A DNA stretch of 8,215 nt from Deltaproteobacteria bacterium (GTDB lineage Bacteria > Desulfobacterota > Desulfobacteria > Desulfobacterales > JAUVVS01): contig JAUVVS010000068.1 in assembly GCA_030604545.1 (NCBI GenBank), forward strand, positions 1 through 8,215, read 5' to 3'. The notes under the pieces are model-generated. The model searched no databases and was not told the DNA's origin. It was given only the letters and a program-made list of their open reading frames with translations. Of the stretch, positions 1 through 6,062 are shown in pieces. The translations under genes were made by a program, and so were the position numbers. Each line of letters opens with the position of its first letter. Positions within the stretch are counted from its first letter, which is position 1.

Positions 1-1
1 A

Positions 2-271
2 CCATTTTATAACAAAGCACTAAAGATGATAACAAACTATGAGATGAAAATTTTTAAAAGAGCGATTATATATCATGCACGTTTGCTTTGGAATAGTACC
101 GTACCCAGCACATTGCAAGCCATTGAACTCGAAGATGGAGACTACGCAGATCCGTGGGACACAGAATATTTGTATGAGAAGATCGAAGAAAAAAAGGCCG
201 CACTTATATCTGCCGGGCCTGATAAAATATATCACACTCCGGATGATATTTTCATGTCTATCAATTTATGA
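2..271 (+). CDS. Pseudopilin-like (GspG-type) protein, C-terminal fragment, 5' end outside window
   Basis: The frame is open from base 2 to the TGA at 269-271, so the start probably lies left of the window; the ATG at 26 has no ribosome binding site ahead of it. The visible C-terminus contains PSTLQAIE, then ADPWDTEYLYE, then ISAGPDKIYHTPDDI. This order (a proline-bearing 'P-x-x-L' segment, a DPWGxPYxY-like block and a final SAGPDxxxxTxDDI block) is the hallmark of the globular C-terminal domain of type II secretion major pseudopilins (GspG) and relatives, where the acidic residues bind calcium. The N-terminal prepilin signal and hydrophobic helix are not visible. The match is by eye to the family pattern. 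The gene could be a minor GspG-like pseudopilin or a diverged relative rather than the main one. It is convergent with the DUF3426 gene, 68 bp away. Confidence 0.6.
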   Translation, partial: PFYNKALKMITNYEMKIFKRAIIYHARLLWNSTVPSTLQAIELEDGDYADPWDTEYLYEKIEEKKAALISAGPDKIYHTPDDIFMSINL

Positions 272-307
272 TAAGCTTATTTTTTATGCCAGCCATTGCG
301 CATTTAT

Positions 308-324
308 TGGTGTCAAAGCTTGAC
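308..324. repeat. Degenerate copy of the TGGTGTCAA palindrome
   Basis: The bases TGGTGTCAA, AGC, TTGAC form a partial inverted repeat (5-bp stem GTCAA/TTGAC). Read on the minus strand, bases 324-306 give GTCAAGCTTTGACACCAAT. This matches the plus strand at 2012-2031 except for one missing G. It lies in the short convergent gap between the pseudopilin-like gene and the DUF3426 gene. It is followed 11 bases later by a run of six T, but the stem is too short and too far away for a convincing terminator. Confidence 0.55.
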
Positions 325-339
325 GGGAATAGGCCTTTT

Positions 340-1758
340 TTATGATGGAGAGGACCGCGCAATTTCAATACTAAATCTGTCTAAATTTTCCAGATTGTCC
401 GGCAGGTTGCTGAATACAATCATAAAGGGAAGGATTGCTCCGGTTTTAACATTTATATTCGACTGTTTTTTACCGAAACGGTTGGATAATCGCATTTTAA
501 TATCAAACAGGCCAAGATTTGAAAGTTCTTCACTGGAAAGTACATTCCCACAATATACAGTTTCAGTTTTAGAGTAATTATCTTTTGTATAAAGCTTACC
601 CTTGACGCTTATAAAGCTGCGGGGCTTATCATATTCATTTTTAACCAAGCCCTTTATCACAAAGAGTTGGCCGTAATCGGAATTTTCCACGAATTTACTC
701 TTGATAGCAAAAGGGCTTATCCTGAGGTTACCGGCATCCTGAACTTTTGGCGCTAATATGGGAGCTAATAAATGAAAAGTGTTGGCATTAAAAAAAACAA
801 ACACCAGAATCGCTGCAAGCACCAATGCAGGAAACGGTATACTTATCCTTTTTTTCCAGAAACGTATGTAGCCTGAGAGGGACTCTTCTTTAATATCGGC
901 ATCAGATTCCCGGTGTCTTTCAATGACTCCTTTAACGGTTTCTTCTGCGTGTGTTTTTGATTCGTATGTTGTTGAAAAATCAGACCCTTCTTCACTGTCG
1001 TAATCAGCTTCGAAATCTTTTTTGTTGTCAAATTTCCATGTCTCTTCAGTTTTTTGTTGAATCTCTAAAGGAGATGGATCAGAGGTATCTTCATCAATTT
1101 CTAAGATTTCTAAGATAGACTCTAAATCCGATTCAGATTGGTCCGTCGTATCTTCATCAATTCCCAAAATTTCTAATATAGAATTTATCTCCGACTGTTC
1201 AATATCTTTAACCGGTATCGTATCCGATTCGTCCGGCTCTTTATCTGACCTATCCTCAGGTTCCTGTGTTTCTTCTGTTTCAAGCTTTAGCTCCGATTCA
1301 GGCACATCGATGGTATCTTCATCAATTTCTAAGATTTCGATATCTTCAAATAAAGACTTTATCTCCGACTCTTCAATATCTTGATCCGGTCCAAACACCT
1401 TGTCATCGGATACAGCTTTCTCCTCCACGCATTCTTGCTGTTCAGCTGAATCCTCCGGCCTTTCAATAAATTCTCCGGACTCAACGTCTTTGTCATCCTG
1501 TTTAAATTGAAACTCAGGCCTAGATTCAGCGGATTTATCAAATTCCTCTTCGTGTGCTACTGGATGCTCTCTCTGTTTAAAGTCCAACAGGTTGTCTTCA
1601 GGTGTACTTGTTTTTTCTTCAACATGAATCCAGCAACGACCATTTGCCGTTGCAGGAAGCTTGCAAGGCATACCTTTACGAGTCATCGCGCCACATAAAG
1701 GATTTTTTTTAGAAGTTGGTGACTTCATACCTTTATTGGATCGTTTCTTTTTAACCAT
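340..1758 (-). CDS. DUF3426-family single-pass membrane protein with N-terminal Cys/His knuckle and acidic repeat linker
   Basis: Function unknown. From the ATG at 1758 the protein has 472 residues. It begins with a basic tail, then a knuckle with C22, C32, C42 and H45 (CGAMTRKGMPC...NGRCWIH). A very acidic, low-complexity linker (about 48-300) follows, containing three LEIxxIDEDT repeats. A transmembrane helix (about 307-328) comes after WKKR, which suggests the acidic part is cytoplasmic. The C-terminal domain (about 345-468) has VIKGLVKNEYDKPRSF, YCGNVLSSEEL and LPFMIVFSNLP, matching DUF3426 as found in Desulfobacterota. Family members usually start with an MJ0042-type zinc ribbon; here a different CGAxTRxGxPC motif, known from small phage-associated proteins, takes that place. 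A TTG at 1806 would add 16 residues but has no ribosome site; the ATG at 1758 has only a weak one, so the start is uncertain. A candidate promoter lies at 1934-1962. Confidence 0.8.
   Translation of the reverse strand: MVKKKRSNKGMKSPTSKKNPLCGAMTRKGMPCKLPATANGRCWIHVEEKTSTPEDNLLDFKQREHPVAHEEEFDKSAESRPEFQFKQDDKDVESGEFIERPEDSAEQQECVEEKAVSDDKVFGPDQDIEESEIKSLFEDIEILEIDEDTIDVPESELKLETEETQEPEDRSDKEPDESDTIPVKDIEQSEINSILEILGIDEDTTDQSESDLESILEILEIDEDTSDPSPLEIQQKTEETWKFDNKKDFEADYDSEEGSDFSTTYESKTHAEETVKGVIERHRESDADIKEESLSGYIRFWKKRISIPFPALVLAAILVFVFFNANTFHLLAPILAPKVQDAGNLRISPFAIKSKFVENSDYGQLFVIKGLVKNEYDKPRSFISVKGKLYTKDNYSKTETVYCGNVLSSEELSNLGLFDIKMRLSNRFGKKQSNINVKTGAILPFMIVFSNLPDNLENLDRFSIEIARSSPS
1060..1374 (-). 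repeat. Three imperfect in-frame repeats in the acidic linker of the DUF3426 protein
   Basis: Three units encode variants of SEIxSILEILxIDEDTxDxSES, at 1288-1374, 1123-1200 and 1060-1122. On the plus strand all three contain the identical 15-mer GTATCTTCATCAATT, starting at 1085, 1148 and 1313. The first two are 63 bp (21 codons) apart; the third is 165 bp (55 codons) further. Nucleotide identity as well as protein similarity suggests fairly recent internal duplication. Confidence 0.75.
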
Positions 1759-1933
1759 TATATTCGTCTTTGTCAGGAAATTGCTCTGCTGGTAAAATGG
1801 CTTCAATGTTGTCGGTTTAAAACTCGAATTTTAGCGAAACGCTTAATGTGAGGGTGCCATTTTAGAGGAAATTTCAACACTTAGCTTAAATTGTTGCAAT
1901 ATTAATACCATTATACACTCGCAACATTATAAT

Positions 1934-1962
1934 TTAATAGCAGAAAAATAAGATATTATCAA
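1934..1962 (-). promoter_or_regulatory. Candidate sigma-70 promoter for the DUF3426 gene
   Basis: On the minus strand TTGATA (1962-1957) is followed after exactly 17 bases by TATTAA (1939-1934). The bases TGC directly precede the -10 box, giving an extended -10. Transcription would start near 1927, about 170 bases before the chosen ATG. A perfect TATAAT lies at 1915-1910 but has no -35 partner. This is consensus matching only. Confidence 0.35.
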
Positions 1963-2007
1963 GTGAAAACAATTGAAATAGGATCTTTAGGATAGGGGGA
2001 CTCTTAC

Positions 2008-2029
2008 TGGTGTCAAGGCTTTGACACCA
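2008..2029. repeat. Perfect 9-bp inverted repeat with 4-base loop
   Basis: TGGTGTCAA (2008-2016), loop GGCT, TTGACACCA (2021-2029). It lies 72 bp downstream of the efp stop codon. On neither strand is it followed by a run of T, so it does not look like an intrinsic terminator, although as RNA it could stabilise the 3' end of the efp message. A related degenerate copy lies at 306-324 in inverted orientation. Confidence 0.7.
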
Positions 2030-2101
2030 ATCTCTCTACGTGTTCCAGGTTTACATTTATTATTGGGTTCATAACCTACTGATTTTAACTTTAAATACTT
2101 T

Positions 2102-2665
2102 TTATTCCTTCACACGCTCCACATACTCACCGGTTCTGGTGTCAATTCGAATTATTTCTCCCTCCTCAACAAAGGGCGGAACCTGTACGATATATCCTGT
2201 TTCAAGTGTTGCCGGTTTTGTGCTGCCTGAAGTTGTATCACCTTTAACCCAGGGATCAACCTCGACAATTTTTAGATCAACAAAATTGGGGAGAGAGACT
2301 TCTATGGGTTTTTCCTTAAAAAAAAGAATGTTGCAGACGGTATTCTCTTTTAAAAAATCTTTAGACTCCGTTATTTGATTTTCAGTGAGGAACTCCTGAT
2401 CATATGTGGATGTGTTCATAAAACAGTAACTGTTTCCATCTGAATATAAATATTCCATTTCATGCTCTTCCAGATTTGCCTCGTTGAATTTTTCACTGGA
2501 TCTGAATGTTCTGTCAAATTGAGCACCTGTCAGCATGTTCTTTAGCTTACACTTGTATAGGGCTTGTCCCTTGCCGGGTTTGACAAACTCAAACTGTACA
2601 ATTACATAGGGATCCCCATCCATCTCGATTTTGAGGCCCTTTCTTAAATCACCACTTTCATACAT
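2102..2665 (-). CDS. efp: Translation elongation factor P
   Basis: EF-P binds ribosomes stalled at consecutive prolines, between the P and E sites, and promotes peptide bond formation. The 187-residue protein is full length (E. coli 188). It has the N-terminal KOW-like domain with the loop KPGKGQA; the lysine that is post-translationally modified in other species corresponds to K32. The two OB domains follow, with the signatures VKGDT, KPATLETG and the C-terminal IDTRTGEYVERV. The start is fixed by a strong AGGAGG 11 bases upstream of the ATG at 2665. An in-frame ATG at 2722 would add 19 residues not found in the family and has no ribosome site. The KPGKGQA loop is of the E. coli type that receives beta-lysine from EpmA, but no modification enzyme lies in the window. 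It is divergent from guaA. Confidence 0.97.
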   Translation of the reverse strand: MYESGDLRKGLKIEMDGDPYVIVQFEFVKPGKGQALYKCKLKNMLTGAQFDRTFRSSEKFNEANLEEHEMEYLYSDGNSYCFMNTSTYDQEFLTENQITESKDFLKENTVCNILFFKEKPIEVSLPNFVDLKIVEVDPWVKGDTTSGSTKPATLETGYIVQVPPFVEEGEIIRIDTRTGEYVERVKE

Positions 2666-2726
2666 ATGATTAAGTTCCTCCTGCAACAAAATTAAGTTGA
2701 CATTTTGTGCCGTGTTTAACATATTC

Positions 2727-2732
2727 AGTATA
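2727..2732 (-). promoter_or_regulatory. Candidate -10 box for efp
   Basis: On the minus strand the hexamer TATACT (2732-2727) matches TATAAT at five of six positions. It would start transcription near 2720, giving a leader of about 55 bases to the efp ATG. No good -35 hexamer is found at 16-18 bases, so it would be a weak or activator-dependent promoter, or a chance match in AT-rich DNA. Confidence 0.25.
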
Positions 2733-2757
2733 ATTTCGCAAATTGTTTAAGTGTATT

Positions 2758-2790
2758 ACACCCTAATTGAGCAAAAACTCAATTAGGTGT
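2758..2790. promoter_or_regulatory. Operator-like inverted repeat between efp and guaA
   Basis: CCTAATTGAG (2762-2771) and CTCAATTAGG (2778-2787) form a perfect 10-bp inverted repeat around the loop CAAAAA. Allowing one bulged C, ACAC/GTGT extends the pairing outward to 13 bp. It sits between two divergent genes and overlaps the -35 and spacer of the candidate guaA promoter. That suits a repressor or activator site better than a terminator. The AT-rich stretch after it on the plus strand (TATTCTTTATT) is not a clean T run. Confidence 0.5.
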
Positions 2791-2796
2791 TATTCT
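2767..2796 (+). promoter_or_regulatory. Candidate promoter for guaA
   Basis: TTGAGC (2767-2772) and TATTCT (2791-2796) are 18 bases apart. Each matches the sigma-70 consensus at four of six positions. Transcription would begin near 2803, giving a leader of about 40 bases to the ATG at 2845. The -35 box lies inside the left arm of the inverted repeat at 2758-2790, so binding there would compete with RNA polymerase. Confidence 0.3.
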
Positions 2797-2844
2797 TTAT
2801 TAGTTAATTGTTATTGGTTTTAGGTGAAAGATAAAAGGATATCT

Positions 2845-4374
2845 ATGATACTCATAATTGACTTTGGTTCACAGTACAACCAGCTGATTGCACGCCGTGT
2901 GCGTGAAAACCGTGTATACTGTCAGATTGAGTCACCTAATGTCAGCATTGACTATATAAAGAAACTTAATCCAAAAGGGATAATACTATCCGGCGGACCT
3001 TCAAGCATTTATGAAAAACATAGCCCCAGGATTAACAAAGCAGTTTTCGATCTTGGAATTCCCGTGCTTGGGATCTGCTACGGTATGCAGTTTATGATCG
3101 GCGCACTTGGAGGCACCGTCAAAAGAGCCGACAAACGTGAATACGGGTTTGCAGCACTTTTTATAAAAAACCATATGGATCTTTTTAACGGCGTGAATAA
3201 AAAGACAAAATGCTGGATGAGCCATGGTGATTCCATAGTAAAACTGCCGCGCGGGTTTAAGACAACGGCTTCAACTGAAAACACTAATATCGCTGCAACG
3301 GTTAATAGTAAAAAGGGTCTTTATGGGCTACAGTTCCACCCTGAAGTTCACCATACATCTCAGGGTAAAAAGATGCTACGCAACTTTATTTTCCAGGTGT
3401 GCGGATGTAAACGCACATGGACCATGAAATCCTTTGCAAAAGATTCCATCAATCAAATTAAAGAAACCGTTAAGGGCAAAAAAGTAATTCTTGGCATAAG
3501 CGGCGGTGTAGATTCGTCAGTTGCCGCCCTGCTTATTCACAAGGCAATAGGAAAAAACCTTACCTGTATCTTTGTAGATAACGGTCTTCTTCGAAAGGAT
3601 GAGGCAAAAAAGGTAAAACAAACCTTAAAACAACATCTTCATATAAAAATACGCTTTGTAAGCTCAACAACTAGATTTTTGAAAGGTCTGGCCGGTGTAA
3701 GTGATCCGGAAAAAAAGAGAAAAATTATCGGCGGAATCTTCATGGAAGTATTTGAGGCTGAAGCAAAAAAGATCAAGGGGGCCGATTTTTTAGCTCAAGG
3801 AACCCTGTATCCCGATGTTATTGAATCAATTTCCGCTTTTGGAGGTCCCACATCGGTAATCAAATCCCATCACAATGTAGGGGGTCTTCCAAAAAAAATG
3901 AAGTTAAAACTTGTGGAGCCCTTAAGATATCTATTCAAAGATGAGGTCCGTCTCCTGGGTAAGGAATTAGGGCTTCCGGATGAGTTGATATGGCGTCAGC
4001 CCTTTCCTGGACCTGGCCTTGCAATCCGGATAATTGGTGAAATAACTCAAAGGCGTCTTTCTATTTTAAGGGAAGTTGATGCTGTTTTACTTGAAGAGAT
4101 AAAAAAGAATAGGTATTATAAGAGATTGTGGCAGTCATTCGCTGTTTTGTTGCCCATTAAAAGTGTGGGTGTGATGGGAGACAAACGAACCTATGAAAAC
4201 ATAGCAGCCGTTAGAGCAGTGACAAGTAAGGATGCAATGACGGCAGATTGGGCCAAGCTGCCGCATAAACTTCTAGGCAAAATTTCAAACCGAATAATTA
4301 ATGAGGTAAACGGCGTAAACAGGGTTGTTTACGATATAAGCTCAAAGCCGCCTAGTACCGTTGAATGGGAATAG
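2845..4374 (+). CDS. guaA: GMP synthase (glutamine-hydrolysing)
   Basis: Converts XMP, ATP and glutamine to GMP, the last step of guanylate synthesis. The class I glutamine amidotransferase domain (about 1-190) has the nucleophile in GICYGMQ (C78) and the partners H165 and E167 in FHPEV. The ATP pyrophosphatase domain begins near 213 with the PP-loop SGGVDSS (219-225). The C-terminal dimerisation/XMP domain has RQPFPGPGLAIRI, VGVMGDKRTYE, MTADWA and the terminal SKPPSTVEWE. All key residues are present, and 509 residues is normal length. I chose ATG 2845 because AAGGA lies five bases ahead. A GTG at 2824 adds seven residues, has no ribosome site and lies within the putative leader. The coiled-coil gene starts six bases after the stop, so guaA probably leads a three-gene operon with it and larB. 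Confidence 0.97.
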   Translation: MILIIDFGSQYNQLIARRVRENRVYCQIESPNVSIDYIKKLNPKGIILSGGPSSIYEKHSPRINKAVFDLGIPVLGICYGMQFMIGALGGTVKRADKREYGFAALFIKNHMDLFNGVNKKTKCWMSHGDSIVKLPRGFKTTASTENTNIAATVNSKKGLYGLQFHPEVHHTSQGKKMLRNFIFQVCGCKRTWTMKSFAKDSINQIKETVKGKKVILGISGGVDSSVAALLIHKAIGKNLTCIFVDNGLLRKDEAKKVKQTLKQHLHIKIRFVSSTTRFLKGLAGVSDPEKKRKIIGGIFMEVFEAEAKKIKGADFLAQGTLYPDVIESISAFGGPTSVIKSHHNVGGLPKKMKLKLVEPLRYLFKDEVRLLGKELGLPDELIWRQPFPGPGLAIRIIGEITQRRLSILREVDAVLLEEIKKNRYYKRLWQSFAVLLPIKSVGVMGDKRTYENIAAVRAVTSKDAMTADWAKLPHKLLGKISNRIINEVNGVNRVVYDISSKPPSTVEWE

Positions 4375-4380
4375 ATATAA

Positions 4381-5160
4381 ATGGAAGAGAAAAATTCAGG
4401 TTTCAAGTTTCGTATTGATGAAGAGAGTCCGGATGCCCTTTTGCAATATGAAACAAAGGATTCGCGGATAGAAAAGTTAAGTAAGAGAATTACACTTTTT
4501 TCCATACTCATTCTTTTGCTGATAGGTACCGTACTCGCTATTAGTTATTATGATTTAAAGAATAGAGTCAGCAAAATCTATGACACAGAGTCGGGGGGGG
4601 TTTCAAGACTGTCAAAGGATTTGGAATCACGTTTTTCCTCTCTGTCAATTAAACAGGCAAAATTGGAAGAGTCGCTTGAAAAAAAATTTTCTTCTTTGAA
4701 AGCTAATCTGAAAAAAACTGAAAAGAGAATAGATGAAACAAAAAATAATATTACATCATTAAAAACAAACGAAGATAATCTGGATAAGGCTCTTGGTAAA
4801 TTCGATAAAACATTAGATCCCATTCGAAAAGATTTGGGAGATGTTAAATCTAATATAAAGAGTATTGACAAAAGATTCAAACAAGATTTGGCCAAACTCG
4901 CAGGAGCTGTAAATAGCGCAAACAATGGACTGGTAAAGCTCATCGAAACCGTCGATGAAACAGATAAGGAGATAAAGAGAATCAAAAGGGAAATTTCTTC
5001 TCAGTCGCTCAGCGAAATAGACCAAAGAGCACTCGATCTCAGACTTAAAAAAGAACGGAGAAGTTATATAAAGTTATTGATACAAATAAGGGAGGATTTG
5101 GAAAGTAAAATAGCAGCCATACAGGGAAAGTTAAATAAGATTGAAAAGAGTGCTGAATAA
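4381..5160 (+). CDS. Single-pass membrane protein with long coiled coil, function unknown
   Basis: A 259-residue protein I cannot assign to a named family. A charged N-terminal segment (1-37) ends in KLSKR. One hydrophobic helix follows (about 38-56, FSILILLLIGTVLAIS). Everything after it is Lys/Glu/Asp/Ser-rich with heptad-like spacing (about 60-255), typical of an extended alpha-helical coiled coil. The positive residues before the helix suggest the N-terminus is cytoplasmic and the coiled coil periplasmic. There is no cleavable signal peptide or enzymatic motif. The gene starts six bases after guaA, with only a weak GGGA upstream, so it is probably translated by coupling; larB follows after 20 bp. 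A run of eight G (4593-4600) encodes Ser-Gly-Gly just past the membrane helix. A structural or tethering role is possible, but nothing here ties it to GMP or nickel-cofactor synthesis. Confidence 0.85.
   Translation: MEEKNSGFKFRIDEESPDALLQYETKDSRIEKLSKRITLFSILILLLIGTVLAISYYDLKNRVSKIYDTESGGVSRLSKDLESRFSSLSIKQAKLEESLEKKFSSLKANLKKTEKRIDETKNNITSLKTNEDNLDKALGKFDKTLDPIRKDLGDVKSNIKSIDKRFKQDLAKLAGAVNSANNGLVKLIETVDETDKEIKRIKREISSQSLSEIDQRALDLRLKKERRSYIKLLIQIREDLESKIAAIQGKLNKIEKSAE
4593..4600 (+). repeat. Run of eight G inside the coiled-coil gene
   Basis: Eight consecutive G span the end of codon 71, codons 72-73 and the first base of codon 74. In AT-rich DNA such a run stands out. Gain or loss of one base would truncate the protein shortly after its membrane helix. 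It is also a site where assembly errors are common. Confidence 0.8.
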
Positions 5161-5180
5161 ATAAACATCAAGGTAAAGTC

Positions 5181-5930
5181 ATGAATTTAGAATCCTTACA
5201 TCAGCTCCTTCGCTCTGTTGCCGCAGGAAAGACATCAGTTGAAGATGCCGGCAAAAAGCTTATGCATATTTCATTCGAAGACATCGATTTTGCCCATATC
5301 GATCATCACCGATCCTTGCGCAAGGGGTTTCCCGAGGTCATTTTTGGTCAGGGAAAGACCGCAGATCAAATTATTGGAATTATGGGAAAGATGATACTTC
5401 AGGAAAATGTTGTTTTAGTCACACGTATTGAAGAACAAAAGGCCGGCAAAGTTATATCTCGCTTTCCAGATGCTGAATATCACAGTGATGCAAAAATGGT
5501 AATCTGGGGAGAAATCAAGAACCCACAAGCCGGGAAAGGGACGATACTTGTGCTTTCAGCCGGCACTTCAGACATACCTGTTGCAAAAGAGGCATTTCTT
5601 ACTGCAAAAGCCATGGGAAACGATGTAGAATCGGTTTTTGATGTCGGAGTTGCCGGTATCCACAGGTTGTTTGATCATAAAAGGCTACTTACCCAGGCAT
5701 CTGTTCTTGTTGTTGTTGCAGGGATGGAAGGGGCGCTTCCCAGCGTTGTTGCCGGCATGGTAAGTCGTCCAATAATCGCCGTTCCTACAAGCATAGGTTA
5801 TGGTGCTAGTCTTGGCGGCCTAACAGCTCTTTTCGCCATGTTAAACAGCTGCAGTTCAAATGTTGCCGTAGTAAATATAGATAATGGGTTTGGAGCAGGG
5901 TATATGGCAGCCATGATCAATAGAGTGTAA
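5181..5930 (+). CDS. larB: LarB, pyridinium-3,5-biscarboxylic acid mononucleotide synthase
   Basis: LarB carboxylates and hydrolyses nicotinic acid adenine dinucleotide, the first step in making the nickel-pincer nucleotide cofactor of lactate racemase and related LarA enzymes. The 249 residues are full length. The N-terminal part has RKGFPEVIFGQGKT (47-60). The C-terminal part resembles PurE (AIR carboxylase), with SAGTSDIPVAKEA (126-138), VFDVGVAGIHRL (152-163), AGMEGALPSVV (180-190), VPTSIGYGAS (201-210) and LNSCSSNVAVVNIDNGFGAG (221-240). C224 corresponds to the cysteine reported to attack the substrate in the Lactobacillus enzyme (alignment by eye). AAGG lies seven bases before the ATG. 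larC, larE and larA are not in the window. Because of the PurE-like fold it is often mislabelled as a purine enzyme. It is the last gene of the probable guaA operon. Confidence 0.95.
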   Translation: MNLESLHQLLRSVAAGKTSVEDAGKKLMHISFEDIDFAHIDHHRSLRKGFPEVIFGQGKTADQIIGIMGKMILQENVVLVTRIEEQKAGKVISRFPDAEYHSDAKMVIWGEIKNPQAGKGTILVLSAGTSDIPVAKEAFLTAKAMGNDVESVFDVGVAGIHRLFDHKRLLTQASVLVVVAGMEGALPSVVAGMVSRPIIAVPTSIGYGASLGGLTALFAMLNSCSSNVAVVNIDNGFGAGYMAAMINRV

Positions 5931-5948
5931 ATCAATCATAACTATTCA

Positions 5949-6032
5949 GCCACTAAGGCACCAAGGCACAAAGATAATATAAATATAAAAACAAATTATT
6001 CTGTAATCTTGGTGTCTTAGTGCCTTTGTGGC
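5949..6032. repeat. Long imperfect inverted repeat built of CACNAAGR octamers
   Basis: Left arm 5949-5973 and right arm 6008-6032 are reverse complements at 21 of 25 positions, with a 34-base AT-rich loop. Each arm reads GC, then three 8-bp units of the form CACNAAGR (left: CACTAAGG, CACCAAGG, CACAAAG). The mismatches all fall at the variable N or R positions. The element fills the convergent gap between larB and the DUF3786 gene. On the plus strand ATTTTTA follows the right arm after six bases, so it may also end the larB transcript. Confidence 0.8.
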
Positions 6033-6062
6033 CTACAATTTTTATAGCTTGCGATAAAGGCA

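Larger units (their letters stand above)
1759..2101. other. 343-bp gene-free gap between efp and the DUF3426 gene
   Basis: Both neighbours read leftward, so this is the 3' flank of efp and the 5' flank of the DUF3426 gene. I see no coding frame with family-like content, no tRNA and no other structured RNA. It holds a candidate minus-strand promoter (1934-1962), an AT-rich stretch with GTTGC/GCAAC arms near 1893-1925, and the palindrome at 2008-2029. If the promoter call is right, the DUF3426 transcript has an untranslated leader of about 170 bases. Confidence 0.6.

Noticed and set aside
306..341. Intrinsic terminator between the pseudopilin-like gene and the DUF3426 gene
   Set aside because: The stem is only 5 bp and is separated from the T6 run by 11 bases, so it is not a convincing rho-independent structure.
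306..2031. Complete transposable element carrying the DUF3426 gene
   Set aside because: No transposase, no target-site duplication outside the repeats, and one copy is itself a palindrome.
2040..2378. Open frame on the plus strand over the 3' half of efp
   Set aside because: It lies antisense to a clearly conserved gene, with low-complexity content and no ribosome site.
2666..2722. Longer EF-P starting at the ATG at 2722
   Set aside because: The added 19 residues do not match the family, and AGGAGG sits inside this stretch, correctly placed for the ATG at 2665.
2824..2844. GTG start for guaA seven codons upstream
   Set aside because: There is no ribosome site before it, while AAGGA precedes the ATG at 2845 at good spacing.
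2723..2844. Purine riboswitch upstream of guaA
   Set aside because: The leader after the candidate promoter is about 40 bases with no three-way junction; the only structure is a simple inverted repeat.
3891..3898. A8 run in guaA as a slippage or frameshift site
   Set aside because: A runs are common in this AT-rich sequence, the frame is intact, and the gene is essential-type and conserved to its last residue.
4578..4985. Open frame on the minus strand inside the coiled-coil gene, rich in Phe/Ser/Leu
   Set aside because: This is the expected mirror of a Lys/Glu-rich coding region and has no supporting features.
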